From: Modestobacter sp. VKM Ac-2984 | Lineage (GTDB): Bacteria > Actinomycetota > Actinomycetes > Mycobacteriales > Geodermatophilaceae | DNA length: 64,000 nt | Assembly (NCBI RefSeq): GCF_026967985.1 | Contig: NZ_JAPVBJ010000001.1 | Coordinates: 551,493 to 615,492 of the forward strand | Reading direction: 5' to 3' | Part shown: piece after piece, positions 27,301-37,909 of the stretch | Layout: every line of letters begins with the position of its first letter | How positions within the stretch are numbered: the stretch's first letter is position 1 | Notes under the pieces: model-generated | Told to the model about the DNA's origin: nothing | The model's input: only the letters and a program-made list of their open reading frames with translations | Database searches by the model: none | Translations under genes and position numbers: made by a program

Positions 27301-27358
27301 GGCCCCGCTGCAGGGTCCCGCCGCGAGCTCGCGAGTGGTGGGGGCAGCGGGGTCCTTC
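27301..27358 (+). repeat. Palindromic repeat, copy A
   Basis: 58 bp beginning GGCCCCG and ending CGGGGTCCTTC, with an inner CGCGAGCTCGCGAG palindrome. It fills the gap between the Eis-family stop (27299) and the stop of the convergent broken gene (27362), so it probably also terminates both transcripts. Related copies lie at 27820-27876 and 54015-54072. Confidence 0.8.
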
Positions 27359-27361
27359 ACC

Positions 27362-27992
27362 TCACCGGGGCTGGGTGCCGTCCCACTCCGACAGCGGGGC
27401 GCAGTGCCAGCGCCAGGAGGTGACCGGCTCCCGGCCGGGCAGCTCGCCGCGGCCGGTGGGCCCACAGCAGGGCCGCCCAGGGGTCGGCGTCGGCCGGCGC
27501 CCACGGGAAGAGCCGTGCCCGGGTTACCTCGGCCAGCCGGGACGGCGGGGTCCAGTCCAGCCGGCGGTCCATGGCGACGTCGCCGGTGTGCAGCAGCAGC
27601 TCCGCGCAGCCCATCCCGGCGAAGCCCGAGGCGTCGGCCAGCCCCCAGTCGTGGGCGCCGCGCTCGGCCGGGCCGGCGGCGTCGACCACCCGGGCCAGCA
27701 CCTCGGCCGCGGCAGTCAGCTGCAGGCAGGTCTCGGCGAGGTCGGCGTCGGGCCGGCGGACCACGTCGAAGGCCGCTCACCTCCACCGGCCCGGCGACCA
27801 GGTCCTGCGCGTACCAGTAGAAGGACCCCGTCCTCCTCAGCCCTCGCAAGCTCGGGCCGAGCCTCTGGACGGGGCCATGATGTGCGCGACGACGTCGGTG
27901 CCCAGCGTCGGGACCGCCGCCGCGCCGTCGGGCACCCGGGCGAAGACCTGCTGGACCGCGGCGACCGCGGCACGCAGGTCGTCCCCGGTCAC
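27362..27992 (-). pseudogene. Broken maleylpyruvate-isomerase/TIGR03083-like gene containing a palindromic repeat
   Basis: Read from GTG 27992 on the minus strand, frame 1 gives VTGDDLRAAVAAVQQVFARV ... TDVVAHI and then enters repeat copy B (27876-27820) and a stop. After the repeat, frame 2 continues FYWYAQDLVAGPVEVSG; an extra C near 27770 shifts to frame 3 (FDVVRRPDADLAETCLQLT ... CAELLLHTGDVAMDRRLDW); another extra C near 27458 shifts to GRGELPGREPVTSW then RWHCAPLSEWDGTQPR-stop at 27362. The pieces together make a ~200-residue DinB-like protein of the type annotated as maleylpyruvate isomerase family. Sequencing error could explain single bases but not the repeat. It follows rpiB by 10 nt. 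Confidence 0.75.
27820..27876 (-). repeat. Palindromic repeat, copy B (inside broken gene)
   Basis: 57 bp on the minus strand: GGCCCCG ... CCGAGCTTGCGAG ... CGGGGTCCTTC. It shares both ends and the centre with copies A and C. It sits where the coding sequence would read HIxxxFYWYAQ, and the final TTC of the repeat reads as the Phe codon. Confidence 0.8.
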
Positions 27993-28002
27993 CGGAGCCT
28001 GC

Positions 28003-28488
28003 TCACGGGTTGCGGGTGGGCAGGCCGCCGGCCGGACGCTGCCGGTTCTGCTCGTACTCGCTGAGCAGCCCGATCCGACGGGAGTGCCGTTCCTCGCCGC
28101 TGAACGGCTCGCGCAGGTAGGTCAGCACCAGCGCGGTGGCCTCCTCCACGCTGTGCTGCCGGTTGCCCACGGCGGCGACGTTGGCGTCGTTGTGCTGGCG
28201 GGCCAGCTGGGCGGTGCTCTCGTTCCAGATCAGCGCGGCCCGGACGCCGGGCACCTTGTTCGCGGCGATCTGCTCACCGTTGCCCGAGCCCCCGATGACG
28301 ATGCCGAGGCTGCCCGGCTCGGTGACGACCCGCTCCCCCACCTCGAAGCAGAACGGCGGGTAGTCGTCCTGCGGGTCGTAGTCGAAGGCCCCGCAGTCGA
28401 CCGGCTCGAAGCCCTCGTCGGCGAGCACCTGCATCAGGTGGGACTTCAGTTCGAGGCCGGCGTGGTCGGTGCCCAGGAAGACGCGCAT
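28003..28488 (-). CDS. rpiB: Ribose-5-phosphate isomerase B
   Basis: Interconverts ribose-5-phosphate and ribulose-5-phosphate in the pentose phosphate pathway. 161 residues. Phosphate/sugar residues GTDHAGLELK (Asp8, His9) and IGGSGNGEQIAANK are present. As in the M. tuberculosis enzyme, a Glu (Glu72 here) replaces the Cys used as base in E. coli RpiB. ATG 28488 has a weak -10-like GAAGAT six nt upstream and may be leaderless. It is divergent from the DUF429 gene. Confidence 0.96.
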   Translation of the reverse strand: MRVFLGTDHAGLELKSHLMQVLADEGFEPVDCGAFDYDPQDDYPPFCFEVGERVVTEPGSLGIVIGGSGNGEQIAANKVPGVRAALIWNESTAQLARQHNDANVAAVGNRQHSVEEATALVLTYLREPFSGEERHSRRIGLLSEYEQNRQRPAGGLPTRNP

Positions 28489-28513
28489 GCGCCGATCTTC
28501 TCAGCACTCCTGG

Positions 28514-28519
28514 CAGGCT
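28514..28519 (+). promoter_or_regulatory. -10 element of the DUF429 gene
   Basis: CAGGCT ending 6 nt before GTG 28526. Confidence 0.4.
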
Positions 28520-28525
28520 GGCCCG

Positions 28526-29203
28526 GTGGCGGTGCTCGGGGTGGACGGTTGGCGCGGCGCATGGGTCGGTGCGCGGCTCGACGGGCGGTCCGTGCGGCTG
28601 GAGGTGCTGGCAGACGCGGCCGCGGTGCTGGCGGTGCCGGACGTCGAGGTGGTCGCCATCGACATGCCGATCGGGCTGTCCGAGGACGGCGTCCGCGCCT
28701 GCGACGTCGCGGCTGCCGGCCTCCTGCGGCCGACCGGCGCCGCCAGCTCGGTGTTCCCCACGCCGGTGCGGGCGGTGCTGTCCACCGACGACTACGCCGA
28801 GGCCCGGGTGATCTCCCGCGCGGTGACCGTGCCGCCGCGCGCACCGTCGGCACAGGCCTTCATGCTGGTCCGCTCCATCCGAGCCCTGGACGACGTCCTC
28901 GGGGACCCGCCGACCGACCGTGTCGTGGAGGTGCACCCCGAGCTGGCGTTCCGGCTCGGGCTCGGCGGGGTCACCGACCGCAAGGGCACCGCCCGCGGCT
29001 CGGTGCAGCGGCTGCAGGCCCTCCGCGCGGTGATGGACGTCGAGGAGGCGCTCGCCGGGGCACCGGTCGGCGTCCCGCTCGTCGACGCGCTCGACGCCTG
29101 CGCCGCCGCCTGGTCGGCGCTGCGCCTGGCCGCCGGCACCGCCGAGCGGGTGGGGGACGGGACGACGGACTCCCGCGGCCGGCCGATGCGGATCTGCTGG
29201 TGA
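28526..29203 (+). CDS. DUF429 domain protein (predicted RNase H-fold nuclease)
   Basis: A 225-residue protein of the DUF429 family, which has an RNase H-like fold. Conserved blocks: VLGVDGWRGAWVGARL at the N-terminus, VVAIDMPIGLSEDGVRACD, VFPTPVRAVL, VVEVHPELAFRLGLGG and LVDALDACAAAWSALRL. The acidic residues (Asp6, Asp in AIDMPIG, Glu in VEVHPE, Asp in DALDA) match a metal-binding active site. Biological role is unknown. GTG 28526 is fixed by the -10 box; the upstream ATG at 28469 would overlap rpiB. Its stop overlaps the MBL gene. Confidence 0.88.
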   Translation: MAVLGVDGWRGAWVGARLDGRSVRLEVLADAAAVLAVPDVEVVAIDMPIGLSEDGVRACDVAAAGLLRPTGAASSVFPTPVRAVLSTDDYAEARVISRAVTVPPRAPSAQAFMLVRSIRALDDVLGDPPTDRVVEVHPELAFRLGLGGVTDRKGTARGSVQRLQALRAVMDVEEALAGAPVGVPLVDALDACAAAWSALRLAAGTAERVGDGTTDSRGRPMRICW

Positions 29204-29955
29204 CCGCCGGCTGGCGGGAGATCGGCGACCGGGTGTTCGTCCGCCGGCACCGGGAGCTCGACCTGAACTGCGGCCTGGTCGTCGGCGACGGCGGCTGCCT
29301 GGTGATCGACACCCGCTGCCACCTGGGCGAGGGCCGCGCGCTGGCCGAGGCGGTCCGGACGGTCACCCCGCACCCGTGGACGGTGGTGAACACCCACGCG
29401 CACTTCGACCACTGCTTCGGCAACGCCGCGTTCCGCCCGGCCGAGATCTGGGGGCACCGCCGGTGCGCCGAGGAGCTCGAGGCGACGGGCGAGCACCAGC
29501 GGGCCTCGGTGGTCACCGCCCTCCGGGAGGAGGGTGACCCCGCGGCCGAGCTGGTCGCCACCGCGCCGATCGACCCGCCGGACCGCCTGGTCGACGACCT
29601 CGCCCGGCTCGACGTGGGCGGCCGCACCGTCACGCTGCGCCACCTCGGGCGAGGCCACACCAGCGCCGACCTGGTGGTTGCCGTGGACGACGTCCTCTTC
29701 GCCGGGGACCTGGTCGAGGACGGGTCGCCGCCGGCCATGGAGGACGCCTACCCGCTGGAGTGGGCGGCGACGGTCACCGCGCTGCTCGAGCTGGTGCGCG
29801 GGCCGGTCGTCCCCGGGCACGGCGGGGTGGTGGACGCCGCCTTCGTCGCCGCCCAGCGCGACGAACTGGTCCAGCTGGCGACCTGGCTGGCCGACCCCGC
29901 CGCGCCCCCGCCCTTCGACGAGGCCACCCGGGAGACCGCCCGCGGCCGAGCGTGA
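29200..29955 (+). CDS. Metallo-beta-lactamase-fold hydrolase
   Basis: A 251-residue MBL-fold protein with the metal motif THAHFDHCFGN (HxHxDH), a further His in GRGHTSADLVV, Asp in FAGDLVEDG and a last His in PVVPGHGGVVD. These are the ligands of a dinuclear zinc site. It resembles subclass-B3/RNase-Z-like general hydrolases more than true beta-lactamases; the substrate is unknown. GTG 29200 overlaps the preceding TGA by 4 nt (GTGA), so it is co-translated with DUF429. Confidence 0.9.
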   Translation: MTAGWREIGDRVFVRRHRELDLNCGLVVGDGGCLVIDTRCHLGEGRALAEAVRTVTPHPWTVVNTHAHFDHCFGNAAFRPAEIWGHRRCAEELEATGEHQRASVVTALREEGDPAAELVATAPIDPPDRLVDDLARLDVGGRTVTLRHLGRGHTSADLVVAVDDVLFAGDLVEDGSPPAMEDAYPLEWAATVTALLELVRGPVVPGHGGVVDAAFVAAQRDELVQLATWLADPAAPPPFDEATRETARGRA

Positions 29956-30062
29956 ACAGCGCCCCGGGGACCGAAGTCCCTCCCGGCGACCCGGTTGCGT
30001 GTGGTGAGATGCGTGGCGCCTGATCCGAGCAGCGGCGGGCCGCCCCGATCCGGAGGAGACCC

Positions 30063-31841
30063 GTGCAGGACCGGGCCCCTGCCCACCCGTTCCCCGACCC
30101 CCACCGGGCCGGTGCATGGGTGGAGTCGGCCGCGATCCCGCTGGTCTGCATGGACCGCGACTTCCGCTGGGTGTACGTCAACCGGGCCGCCGAGGCGCTG
30201 CTGCAGGAGCGGCGGGAGGACCTGCTCGGCCGCACCCAGTGGGAGATCCACCCGCTGACCCTGGGCACCGACGTCGAGCGGGCCTACCGGCACACGATGG
30301 ACACCCGGGAGCCGGTGGACTTCGAGCAGTACTACCCGCCGCACGACCGGTGGTACCGGATGTCGGTGCGTCCGGCCGCCGACGGCATGGACGTCGAGTT
30401 CCACGACATCACCGCGGAGCGGCGCCGGGCCGTCGCACCCGCGGCGCCGCCGGCGACGGTCGAGGACCCCGCGGCGCTGGACCTGCTGGACCTGATCACC
30501 GAGACGTCGACTGCGCTGAGCACCACCCTCGAGGTCGACGAGGGCGTCCGCCGGCTGGCCCGGCTGGTCGTCCCCCGGCTCGCCGACTGGGTCATCGTCA
30601 GCACGTACGACGCGACCAGCGGGGCCCTGGACGACGTCGCCGTGGTGCACCGCGATCCCGAGCTGCAGCACGCCGCCGAGGTCTACGCCGAGGCCCGGAC
30701 CGGCGCCCTGGCCGCGGACTCACCGGCGCGGCGGGCGATCCGCAGCGGACGGCCGGAGGTCGTCGGCGACGGCCGGGCCGACGACCTCGACTCCTTCGTG
30801 GCTGGACTGGTGGTCACCCCGCGGGTGCAGCAGCTGCTGACCGCCCTGCAGCCGGGCTGCGTCGCCGGCGTCCCGCTGCTGGCCGGTGGCCGCACCGTGG
30901 GTCTGCTCAGCCTGTTCCGGGACGCCGGCTCTCCGCCGTGGACCGACCGCGAGCTGCGCGCCGCCACCGACGTCGCGGCCCGGGCCGGCACGGCCCTGGA
31001 CAACGCGCGCCTGTTCACCCAGCAGCGCCAGGTCGCCGAGGCCCTGCAGCGCAGTCTGCTCACCGACCCACCGGAGCCCGACCACGCCGAGATCGTGGTC
31101 CGGTACCTGCCCGCCGTGCAGGCCGCGCGCGTGGGCGGCGACTGGTACGACGCCTTCGTCCAACCCGGGCGCACCACGATGGTCGTCATCGGCGACGTGG
31201 CCGGGCACGACATCGAGGCGGCGGCCGCGATGGGCCAGCTGAGGAGCCTGCTGCGGGGCATCGCCGTCTACAGCGACGCGGGACCGGCGGAGGTGCTCTC
31301 CGGGCTGGACCGGGCGATGGACGTGCTGGCCGTCGGCACCATCGCCACCGCTGCGATCGCCCGGTTCGAGCAGACCGACGAGCAACGCCGGCGCGGCGTC
31401 ACCAGCATGCGCTGGTCCAGCGCGGGGCACCCGCCGCCGCTGGTGCTGGACACCGACGGCCGGGTGACCACGCTGGGCGGCCGGCGCGCGGACCTGTTGC
31501 TGGGCGTCGACCCGGCCACCACGCGCACCGAGCACGTGGCGGAGCTCGACCGCGACACGACGGTGTTCCTCCACACCGACGGGCTGATCGAGCAGCGCGG
31601 GCCCGACGGTCCGCTCGGGCTGGACGCCGGCCTGGACCTGTTGCGGGCGGCGCTGGCCGACCTGGCCCACCTGCCGCTGGGGGCGCTGTGCGACGCCGTC
31701 ATCGAGCGGCTGGTGGACGGCCGCCCCGACGACGACGTCGCGCTGGTGGCGGTGCGCCTGCACCGGCAGGACCGGCCCCGCCCGGCGGAGGCGGGCCCGG
31801 GCCACGTGCCGGACGCCGTCCCCGCACCACCGGGAGCCTGA
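30063..31841 (+). CDS. PAS-GAF-SpoIIE serine phosphatase
   Basis: A 592-residue signalling phosphatase. PAS domain at ~20-120 (SAAIPLVCMDRDFRWVYVNR, FHDITAERRR), GAF at ~145-320 (TSTALSTTLEVDEGVRRLAR, GVPLLAGGRTVGLLSLFRD), and a PP2C/SpoIIE domain at ~340-575 (ARVGGDWYDAF, VVIGDVAGHDIEAAAAMGQL, SSAGHPPPLVL, FLHTDGLIEQRG, DDDVALVAVRL) with intact metal-binding Asp residues. Such proteins dephosphorylate anti-sigma-factor antagonists in stress or light signalling; no partner kinase is adjacent. GTG 30063 has GGAGGAG upstream. Confidence 0.93.
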   Translation: MQDRAPAHPFPDPHRAGAWVESAAIPLVCMDRDFRWVYVNRAAEALLQERREDLLGRTQWEIHPLTLGTDVERAYRHTMDTREPVDFEQYYPPHDRWYRMSVRPAADGMDVEFHDITAERRRAVAPAAPPATVEDPAALDLLDLITETSTALSTTLEVDEGVRRLARLVVPRLADWVIVSTYDATSGALDDVAVVHRDPELQHAAEVYAEARTGALAADSPARRAIRSGRPEVVGDGRADDLDSFVAGLVVTPRVQQLLTALQPGCVAGVPLLAGGRTVGLLSLFRDAGSPPWTDRELRAATDVAARAGTALDNARLFTQQRQVAEALQRSLLTDPPEPDHAEIVVRYLPAVQAARVGGDWYDAFVQPGRTTMVVIGDVAGHDIEAAAAMGQLRSLLRGIAVYSDAGPAEVLSGLDRAMDVLAVGTIATAAIARFEQTDEQRRRGVTSMRWSSAGHPPPLVLDTDGRVTTLGGRRADLLLGVDPATTRTEHVAELDRDTTVFLHTDGLIEQRGPDGPLGLDAGLDLLRAALADLAHLPLGALCDAVIERLVDGRPDDDVALVAVRLHRQDRPRPAEAGPGHVPDAVPAPPGA

Positions 31842-31847
31842 CGGCCC

Positions 31848-32615
31848 TCAGGCCAGCCGACGCACCAACGGCAGCGGCAGGACCCGCAGCAGCCCGGCGA
31901 CCGGGCGCCACGGCCACTCCGGGACGTAGGCGCGCACCGGCTCCCGCTCGATCGCCGCGGTCAGTGCGGTGACACCGGTCTGCAGGTCGACGGTGAAGGG
32001 GCCGCGGCGGCCGGTGTTGATGTCGGTCTCGATGAAGCCCGGGTGGATGGTGCTGACCCGGATGCCACGGGTGCGCCGGTCCCCGAGCAGGTCGGCGCGG
32101 ATGCCCTCGGCGAGCACGGCGTCGGCGGCCTTGGAGGTGGCGTACGCCGTCCGGGTGCCGCCCATGCCGCGCACCCCGGCGACCGAGGAGATCACCACCA
32201 GGTGGCCGCTGCCCTGGGCGCGGAACAGGGCGACGGCGGCCTCGCAGCAGGCGTGCGTGCCCAGCACGTTGGTGACCAGCACCTGCCGGTTCGGCCGCGC
32301 CTTGCCCGTGCCCACCGGCGCGCCCTTGCCGAGGCCCGCATTGGCGATGAACCGGTCGATGCCGCCCAGTTCACCGGCCAGCCGCGGGACGACGTCGGCC
32401 ACCTCGTCGGGGTCGTCGACGTCGAGCCGGCCGGTGACCACCCGGATGCCGGGGTGGGCGGCCAGCAGCTCCTCCCGGAGCTCGTCGAGGAGCTCGGTGC
32501 GGCGGGCGACGAGCGCCAGGTCGCGGCCCCGGGCGGCGAACTGGCGGGCCATGCCCTGCCCCAGCCCGGCACTGGCGCCGGTGATGAAGACGCGCTGACG
32601 AACGGGGTGCGGCAT
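31848..32615 (-). CDS. Short-chain dehydrogenase/reductase
   Basis: A 255-residue classical SDR. The nucleotide motif TGASAGLGQGMA is at residues 10-21, NAGLGKG follows, and the catalytic Ser (VVISSVAGV) and YxxxK (YATSKAAD) are present. The C-terminal end (EWPWRPVAGLLRVLPLPLVR) suggests membrane association. The substrate is unknown. The start is ATG 32615 because a CAGGAT box (32627-32622) lies 6 nt before it; GTG 32633 is unlikely. The gene faces the SpoIIE phosphatase tail-to-tail with a 6-nt gap. Confidence 0.9.
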   Translation of the reverse strand: MPHPVRQRVFITGASAGLGQGMARQFAARGRDLALVARRTELLDELREELLAAHPGIRVVTGRLDVDDPDEVADVVPRLAGELGGIDRFIANAGLGKGAPVGTGKARPNRQVLVTNVLGTHACCEAAVALFRAQGSGHLVVISSVAGVRGMGGTRTAYATSKAADAVLAEGIRADLLGDRRTRGIRVSTIHPGFIETDINTGRRGPFTVDLQTGVTALTAAIEREPVRAYVPEWPWRPVAGLLRVLPLPLVRRLA

Positions 32616-32621
32616 CGGGTC

Positions 32622-32627
32622 ATCCTG
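32622..32627 (-). promoter_or_regulatory. -10 element of the SDR gene
   Basis: CAGGAT on the minus strand, 6 nt before ATG 32615. Confidence 0.45.
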
Positions 32628-32657
32628 CCGCACCCACCCGCACCTCGTGCCTCGATC

Positions 32658-33278
32658 TCAGCCCTTGGCCTTCGCCTTGGCCTTCGCCTTCGCCTTCGCC
32701 AAGACGTTGGCCACCGCCTTGGCCTTGGCCTGGGCGTCCTCCTTGGTCAACCCCTTGGCCTCGGCCAACGCCTTCCCCTTGGCCAGGACGAACGCCTTGG
32801 CCTTGGCCTTGGCCTCGTCGGCCTTGTCCGGGCCGGTCGGCTGGGACGGCGGGGTGGCTGCGGGCTCGGCCACCGTCACGGTGACCGTCGGGTAGAGCTG
32901 GACCCGGTAGAGGTGATCGCAGACGCCGTCGATCGTGTACTCCCCCGGGGCCGTCCCAGGCGCGAACGACTCCTCGAAGGTGACGCTGCCGTCAGGGAGG
33001 GTGGCGTCGGCGACGCCGACCTGCCCGTCGCTCACCTCGTACCAGATGAAGGGTGTTGATCCGTCCGCGTCGGGGAGCGATCCGACCGGGTCGGGGGTGC
33101 ACCCGGTGAAGGTCACGGTGAACGGCTGCCCCGGGACGACGGTCGTGTCCGAGAGGACGGGGGTCGGCAGCGGTGCCGGTGCGGCCAGGGCCGCCGGGGC
33201 AGCGACCAGGGTGGCTGCACCGGTGACCAGGCCGGCCATGGTGACGGCGGCGACGCGGCGCGTGGACAGGGCGGACAT
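32658..33278 (-). CDS. Secreted protein with Lys/Ala-repeat tail
   Basis: A 206-residue exported protein: signal peptide (residues 1-33, cleavage near ALAAPAP), a ~105-residue beta-rich domain (LSDTTVVPGQPFTVTFTGCT, APGEYTIDGVCDHLYRVQLY) with two Cys that could form a disulfide, a short Pro linker, and a ~55-residue tail of AKAKAKA/AKGKA units ending AKAKAKAKAKG. The tail is strongly basic and helical and could bind polyanions such as DNA, teichoic-like polymers or acidic lipids. I do not recognise a family. ATG 33278 has GGAG upstream. Confidence 0.7.
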   Translation of the reverse strand: MSALSTRRVAAVTMAGLVTGAATLVAAPAALAAPAPLPTPVLSDTTVVPGQPFTVTFTGCTPDPVGSLPDADGSTPFIWYEVSDGQVGVADATLPDGSVTFEESFAPGTAPGEYTIDGVCDHLYRVQLYPTVTVTVAEPAATPPSQPTGPDKADEAKAKAKAFVLAKGKALAEAKGLTKEDAQAKAKAVANVLAKAKAKAKAKAKG

Positions 33279-33546
33279 GGGGTCTCCGTCGCTGTTCGGC
33301 GGCCCGGTCGGCCCGGCCCGGCTGCGGCATGTCTAGTGGCTCAGCTGCGGCACGTCCAGTTCTCACCCGCCCTGGTCGACGAGGCAGGCCGTCCACGCCC
33401 CACGAGCGGGCAGTCCGTGGTCCCCGTCGACGGGACGGCCGCCCACCCGTCCGGGGAGGCGGCCGACCCGCGACGGACCCACGCCGCGCGGGACCGCCAC
33501 CGGGTCCGCGCGGCTGTGCGCAGGGGACCGTACGGGGGGACCGTGG
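33279..33546. other. 268-bp intergenic region
   Basis: No gene seen. Minus-strand TAGACA near 33334-33329 could be a -10 for the secreted-protein gene. The motif TGCCGCAGC occurs twice around it. Nothing else is recognisable. Confidence 0.4.
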
Positions 33547-34212
33547 TCAGCGGGTGCCGGTCAGCTCCAGGGCGTCGGCCGGGATCGAGGACATGTCCGG
33601 CCCGGAGCTGCGGGTGCGCTTGAGCTCCCAGAAGTCGGGCAGGTTGGCCAGCAGGACGGCGCCGTCGAAGGCCTTGCCGGCGTCCTCACCGGTCGGCACC
33701 TTGCTGATCACCGGGCCGAAGAACGCCACGCCGTCGATGTGCATGACCGGGGTGCCGACGTCGTCGCCCACCGGGTCCATGCCCTCGTGGTGGCTCTTCT
33801 CCAGGGCCGCGTCGTACTCGGTGGAGCCGGCGGCCTGGGCCAGCTCGGCGGGCAGGCCCACCCGCTCGAGGGCCGGGGCGATGATCTCCTCGATCTCCAG
33901 CTCCTCGTGGTGCCGCAGCGTGCCCATCGCGGTGTAGAGGTCGCCGAGCACGGCGTCGCCGTGCTGCTGGGCGGCGGCCACCGCGACCCGCACCGGGCCG
34001 ATCGCCTTGGCCATCATCTCCTGGTACTCCTCGGGCAGGTCGCGGCCGCGGTTGAGCACCGACAGCGACATCACGTGCCAGTGCAGGTCGATGTCACGGA
34101 CCTTCGCCGCCTCCAGCACCCAGCGGCTGGTGAGCCACGCCCACGGGCACAGCGGGTCGAACCAGAAGTCGACGCGGGCCTTCACGGGAGAGCTCTGCAC
34201 TGCCTCGGTCAT
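33547..34212 (-). CDS. DsbA-family oxidoreductase, Rv2466c-like (mycothiol-dependent reductase)
   Basis: A 221-residue thioredoxin-fold protein. The active site is [13 protein letters not shown], the CPWA-type variant of Rv2466c, and the cis-Pro stretch is [10 protein letters not shown]. Rv2466c is a mycothiol-dependent nitroreductase/disulfide reductase of the SigH regulon in M. tuberculosis. Here the gene is divergent from pepN, as there. GAGGAG precedes ATG 34212. A GGGGAAC lies upstream, but the next GTT is 22 nt away, so I do not call a SigH promoter. Confidence 0.9.
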   Translation of the reverse strand: MTEAVQSSPVKARVDFWFDPLCPWAWLTSRWVLEAAKVRDIDLHWHVMSLSVLNRGRDLPEEYQEMMAKAIGPVRVAVAAAQQHGDAVLGDLYTAMGTLRHHEELEIEEIIAPALERVGLPAELAQAAGSTEYDAALEKSHHEGMDPVGDDVGTPVMHIDGVAFFGPVISKVPTGEDAGKAFDGAVLLANLPDFWELKRTRSSGPDMSSIPADALELTGTR

Positions 34213-34369
34213 GGGTGCTCCTCAGTCTGTCGTCGGTGCTCCGGGCGGTCGCTCGCGCGGCACCCGGTCGTCTGCGCCCAACCAAGTCGGGCCGTCCCCG
34301 GCTTGTTCCCCACCCTCCCCGGGGGCACACGAGAGGAGACCGTCGTCCCCGCATGGGAAGCTCCGGGGC

Positions 34370-36919
<2,550 letters not shown>

Positions 36920-36931
36920 GGGCGGAGCGTC

Positions 36932-36978
36932 GAACGCCAGCGGCCCAGGACTCGTCGAGTCCTGGGCCGCTGGCGTTC
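36932..36978. terminator. 22-bp perfect hairpin between convergent pepN and DUF5130
   Basis: Arms 36932-36953 and 36957-36978, fully complementary, with a 3-nt loop. It lies between the pepN stop (36919) and the DUF5130 stop (37002), and can act on both strands. The longest perfect hairpin in the window. Confidence 0.85.
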
Positions 36979-37001
36979 AGCCCCCTGCCGGGGGCGCGTG
37001 C

Positions 37002-37523
37002 TCAGTGGGCGTTGCGGCGCGCGGGGTGACCTGCGGCGTCGGACAGCTGCCGCAGCCCGTTGATGATCGCCCCGACCAGGTCGCCGGCGCCCAGCCGGCT
37101 GGTCATCGACAGCACGGCCAGGGCGCAGGCCCGGTCGGGCAGCCGGCGGGCGGCGGCCGTGCCGGTGACGATCTCCAGCACCCGCTGGCCGGGTGAGATG
37201 GCGACCAGGACGCTGTTCGTGGTGTCACCGCCGGACCGCGAGTGCAGGTCCTCGGCGGTCGCCCGGGTGTCGCTGCTCAGCTCGCCGACGTAGAGGGTGA
37301 ACCGCAGCCCGGTCTCCCGGGCGGACATGGTCAGTGCCTCGTCGAGCCGGGCGAGGTCGCGGTAGCTGAACGGTCCGGAGCCGGGCTCCATGACGGAGCT
37401 GTTCCCGGTCTCGTCCGTCGCGCTGGGCCCGTACTGGTCGGCGGCGGGCTGTCGGTTGAGCTGCTGGGTCATCGGGGGGGTGTCTCCGGAGGAAGGAGGG
37501 CGCTGGGCTGCAGAGGTGCTCAT
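37002..37523 (-). CDS. DUF5130 (TPM-like) protein
   Basis: A 173-residue protein with a variable N-terminal 45 residues and the conserved core FSYRDLARLDEALTMSARET, GLRFTLYVGELSSDTRATAE, VLVAISPGQRVLEIVTG and ARRLPDRACALAVLSMTSRL. This is the DUF5130 family, related to TPM domains; function unknown. ATG 37523 lies 7 nt after the stop of the upstream CtaJ-like gene, so they form an operon; ATG 37472 is a possible internal start. Confidence 0.82.
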   Translation of the reverse strand: MSTSAAQRPPSSGDTPPMTQQLNRQPAADQYGPSATDETGNSSVMEPGSGPFSYRDLARLDEALTMSARETGLRFTLYVGELSSDTRATAEDLHSRSGGDTTNSVLVAISPGQRVLEIVTGTAAARRLPDRACALAVLSMTSRLGAGDLVGAIINGLRQLSDAAGHPARRNAH

Positions 37524-37530
37524 GGCCCGG

Positions 37531-37863
37531 TCACCAGGTCCCGCGGGCGCCGCCGGCGGCGGTCCGCCGGACGGTGTCGGCCTCGGGCACGTACGGACGC
37601 TGGCCGATGGCCCGCGTCGAGGCGGTGGCGCCCAGCCGCGGGGCTGCGTGCCCCGCCCCAGGGGCGTCCTCCGCGTGGCCGCCGACCACGCCGGGGACGT
37701 CGGGGTGCGGCTCGTACCAGAGCGGTGCGTAGTCCCAGGACTGCCCGGGGCGGTACTTGGTGCGGTCCTTGCTGCGGCCGGGGAACAACGTCACCGCAGC
37801 GAACAGCAACACGATCACCAGCGGGACGACGCCGTAGATGAGCACGGTCTCGAGCACGGACAT
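37531..37863 (-). CDS. Small membrane protein, CtaJ-like (aa3 oxidase subunit)
   Basis: A 110-residue protein with one N-terminal TM segment (VLIYGVVPLVIVLLFAAVTLF) followed by FPGRSKDRTKYRPGQSWDYA then PLWYEPHPD. The YRPGQxWDYxPxWY pattern resembles what is annotated as cytochrome aa3 oxidase subunit CtaJ in actinobacteria, and I recall that gene lying near pepN in mycobacteria; treat the name as tentative. The C-terminal half is disordered. ATG 37863 has TAGATT 6 nt upstream and is probably leaderless. Confidence 0.6.
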   Translation of the reverse strand: MSVLETVLIYGVVPLVIVLLFAAVTLFPGRSKDRTKYRPGQSWDYAPLWYEPHPDVPGVVGGHAEDAPGAGHAAPRLGATASTRAIGQRPYVPEADTVRRTAAGGARGTW

Positions 37864-37869
37864 GGGGGC

Positions 37870-37875
37870 AATCTA
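37870..37875 (-). promoter_or_regulatory. -10 element of the CtaJ-like/DUF5130 operon
   Basis: TAGATT on the minus strand, 6 nt before ATG 37863; no ribosome-binding site. Confidence 0.5.
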
Positions 37876-37909
37876 CCGGGACCACCGAGCACCGGCCCGG
37901 CAGGACGGG

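Noticed and set aside
29200-29955. True beta-lactamase
   Set aside because: The metal motif is general to the MBL superfamily; no signal peptide and coupling to DUF429 argues against secreted beta-lactamase.
34290-34320. SigH-type promoter for the Rv2466c-like gene
   Set aside because: GGGGAAC is present but the next GTT is 22 nt away and only CTT sits at 18 nt, so the spacing fails.
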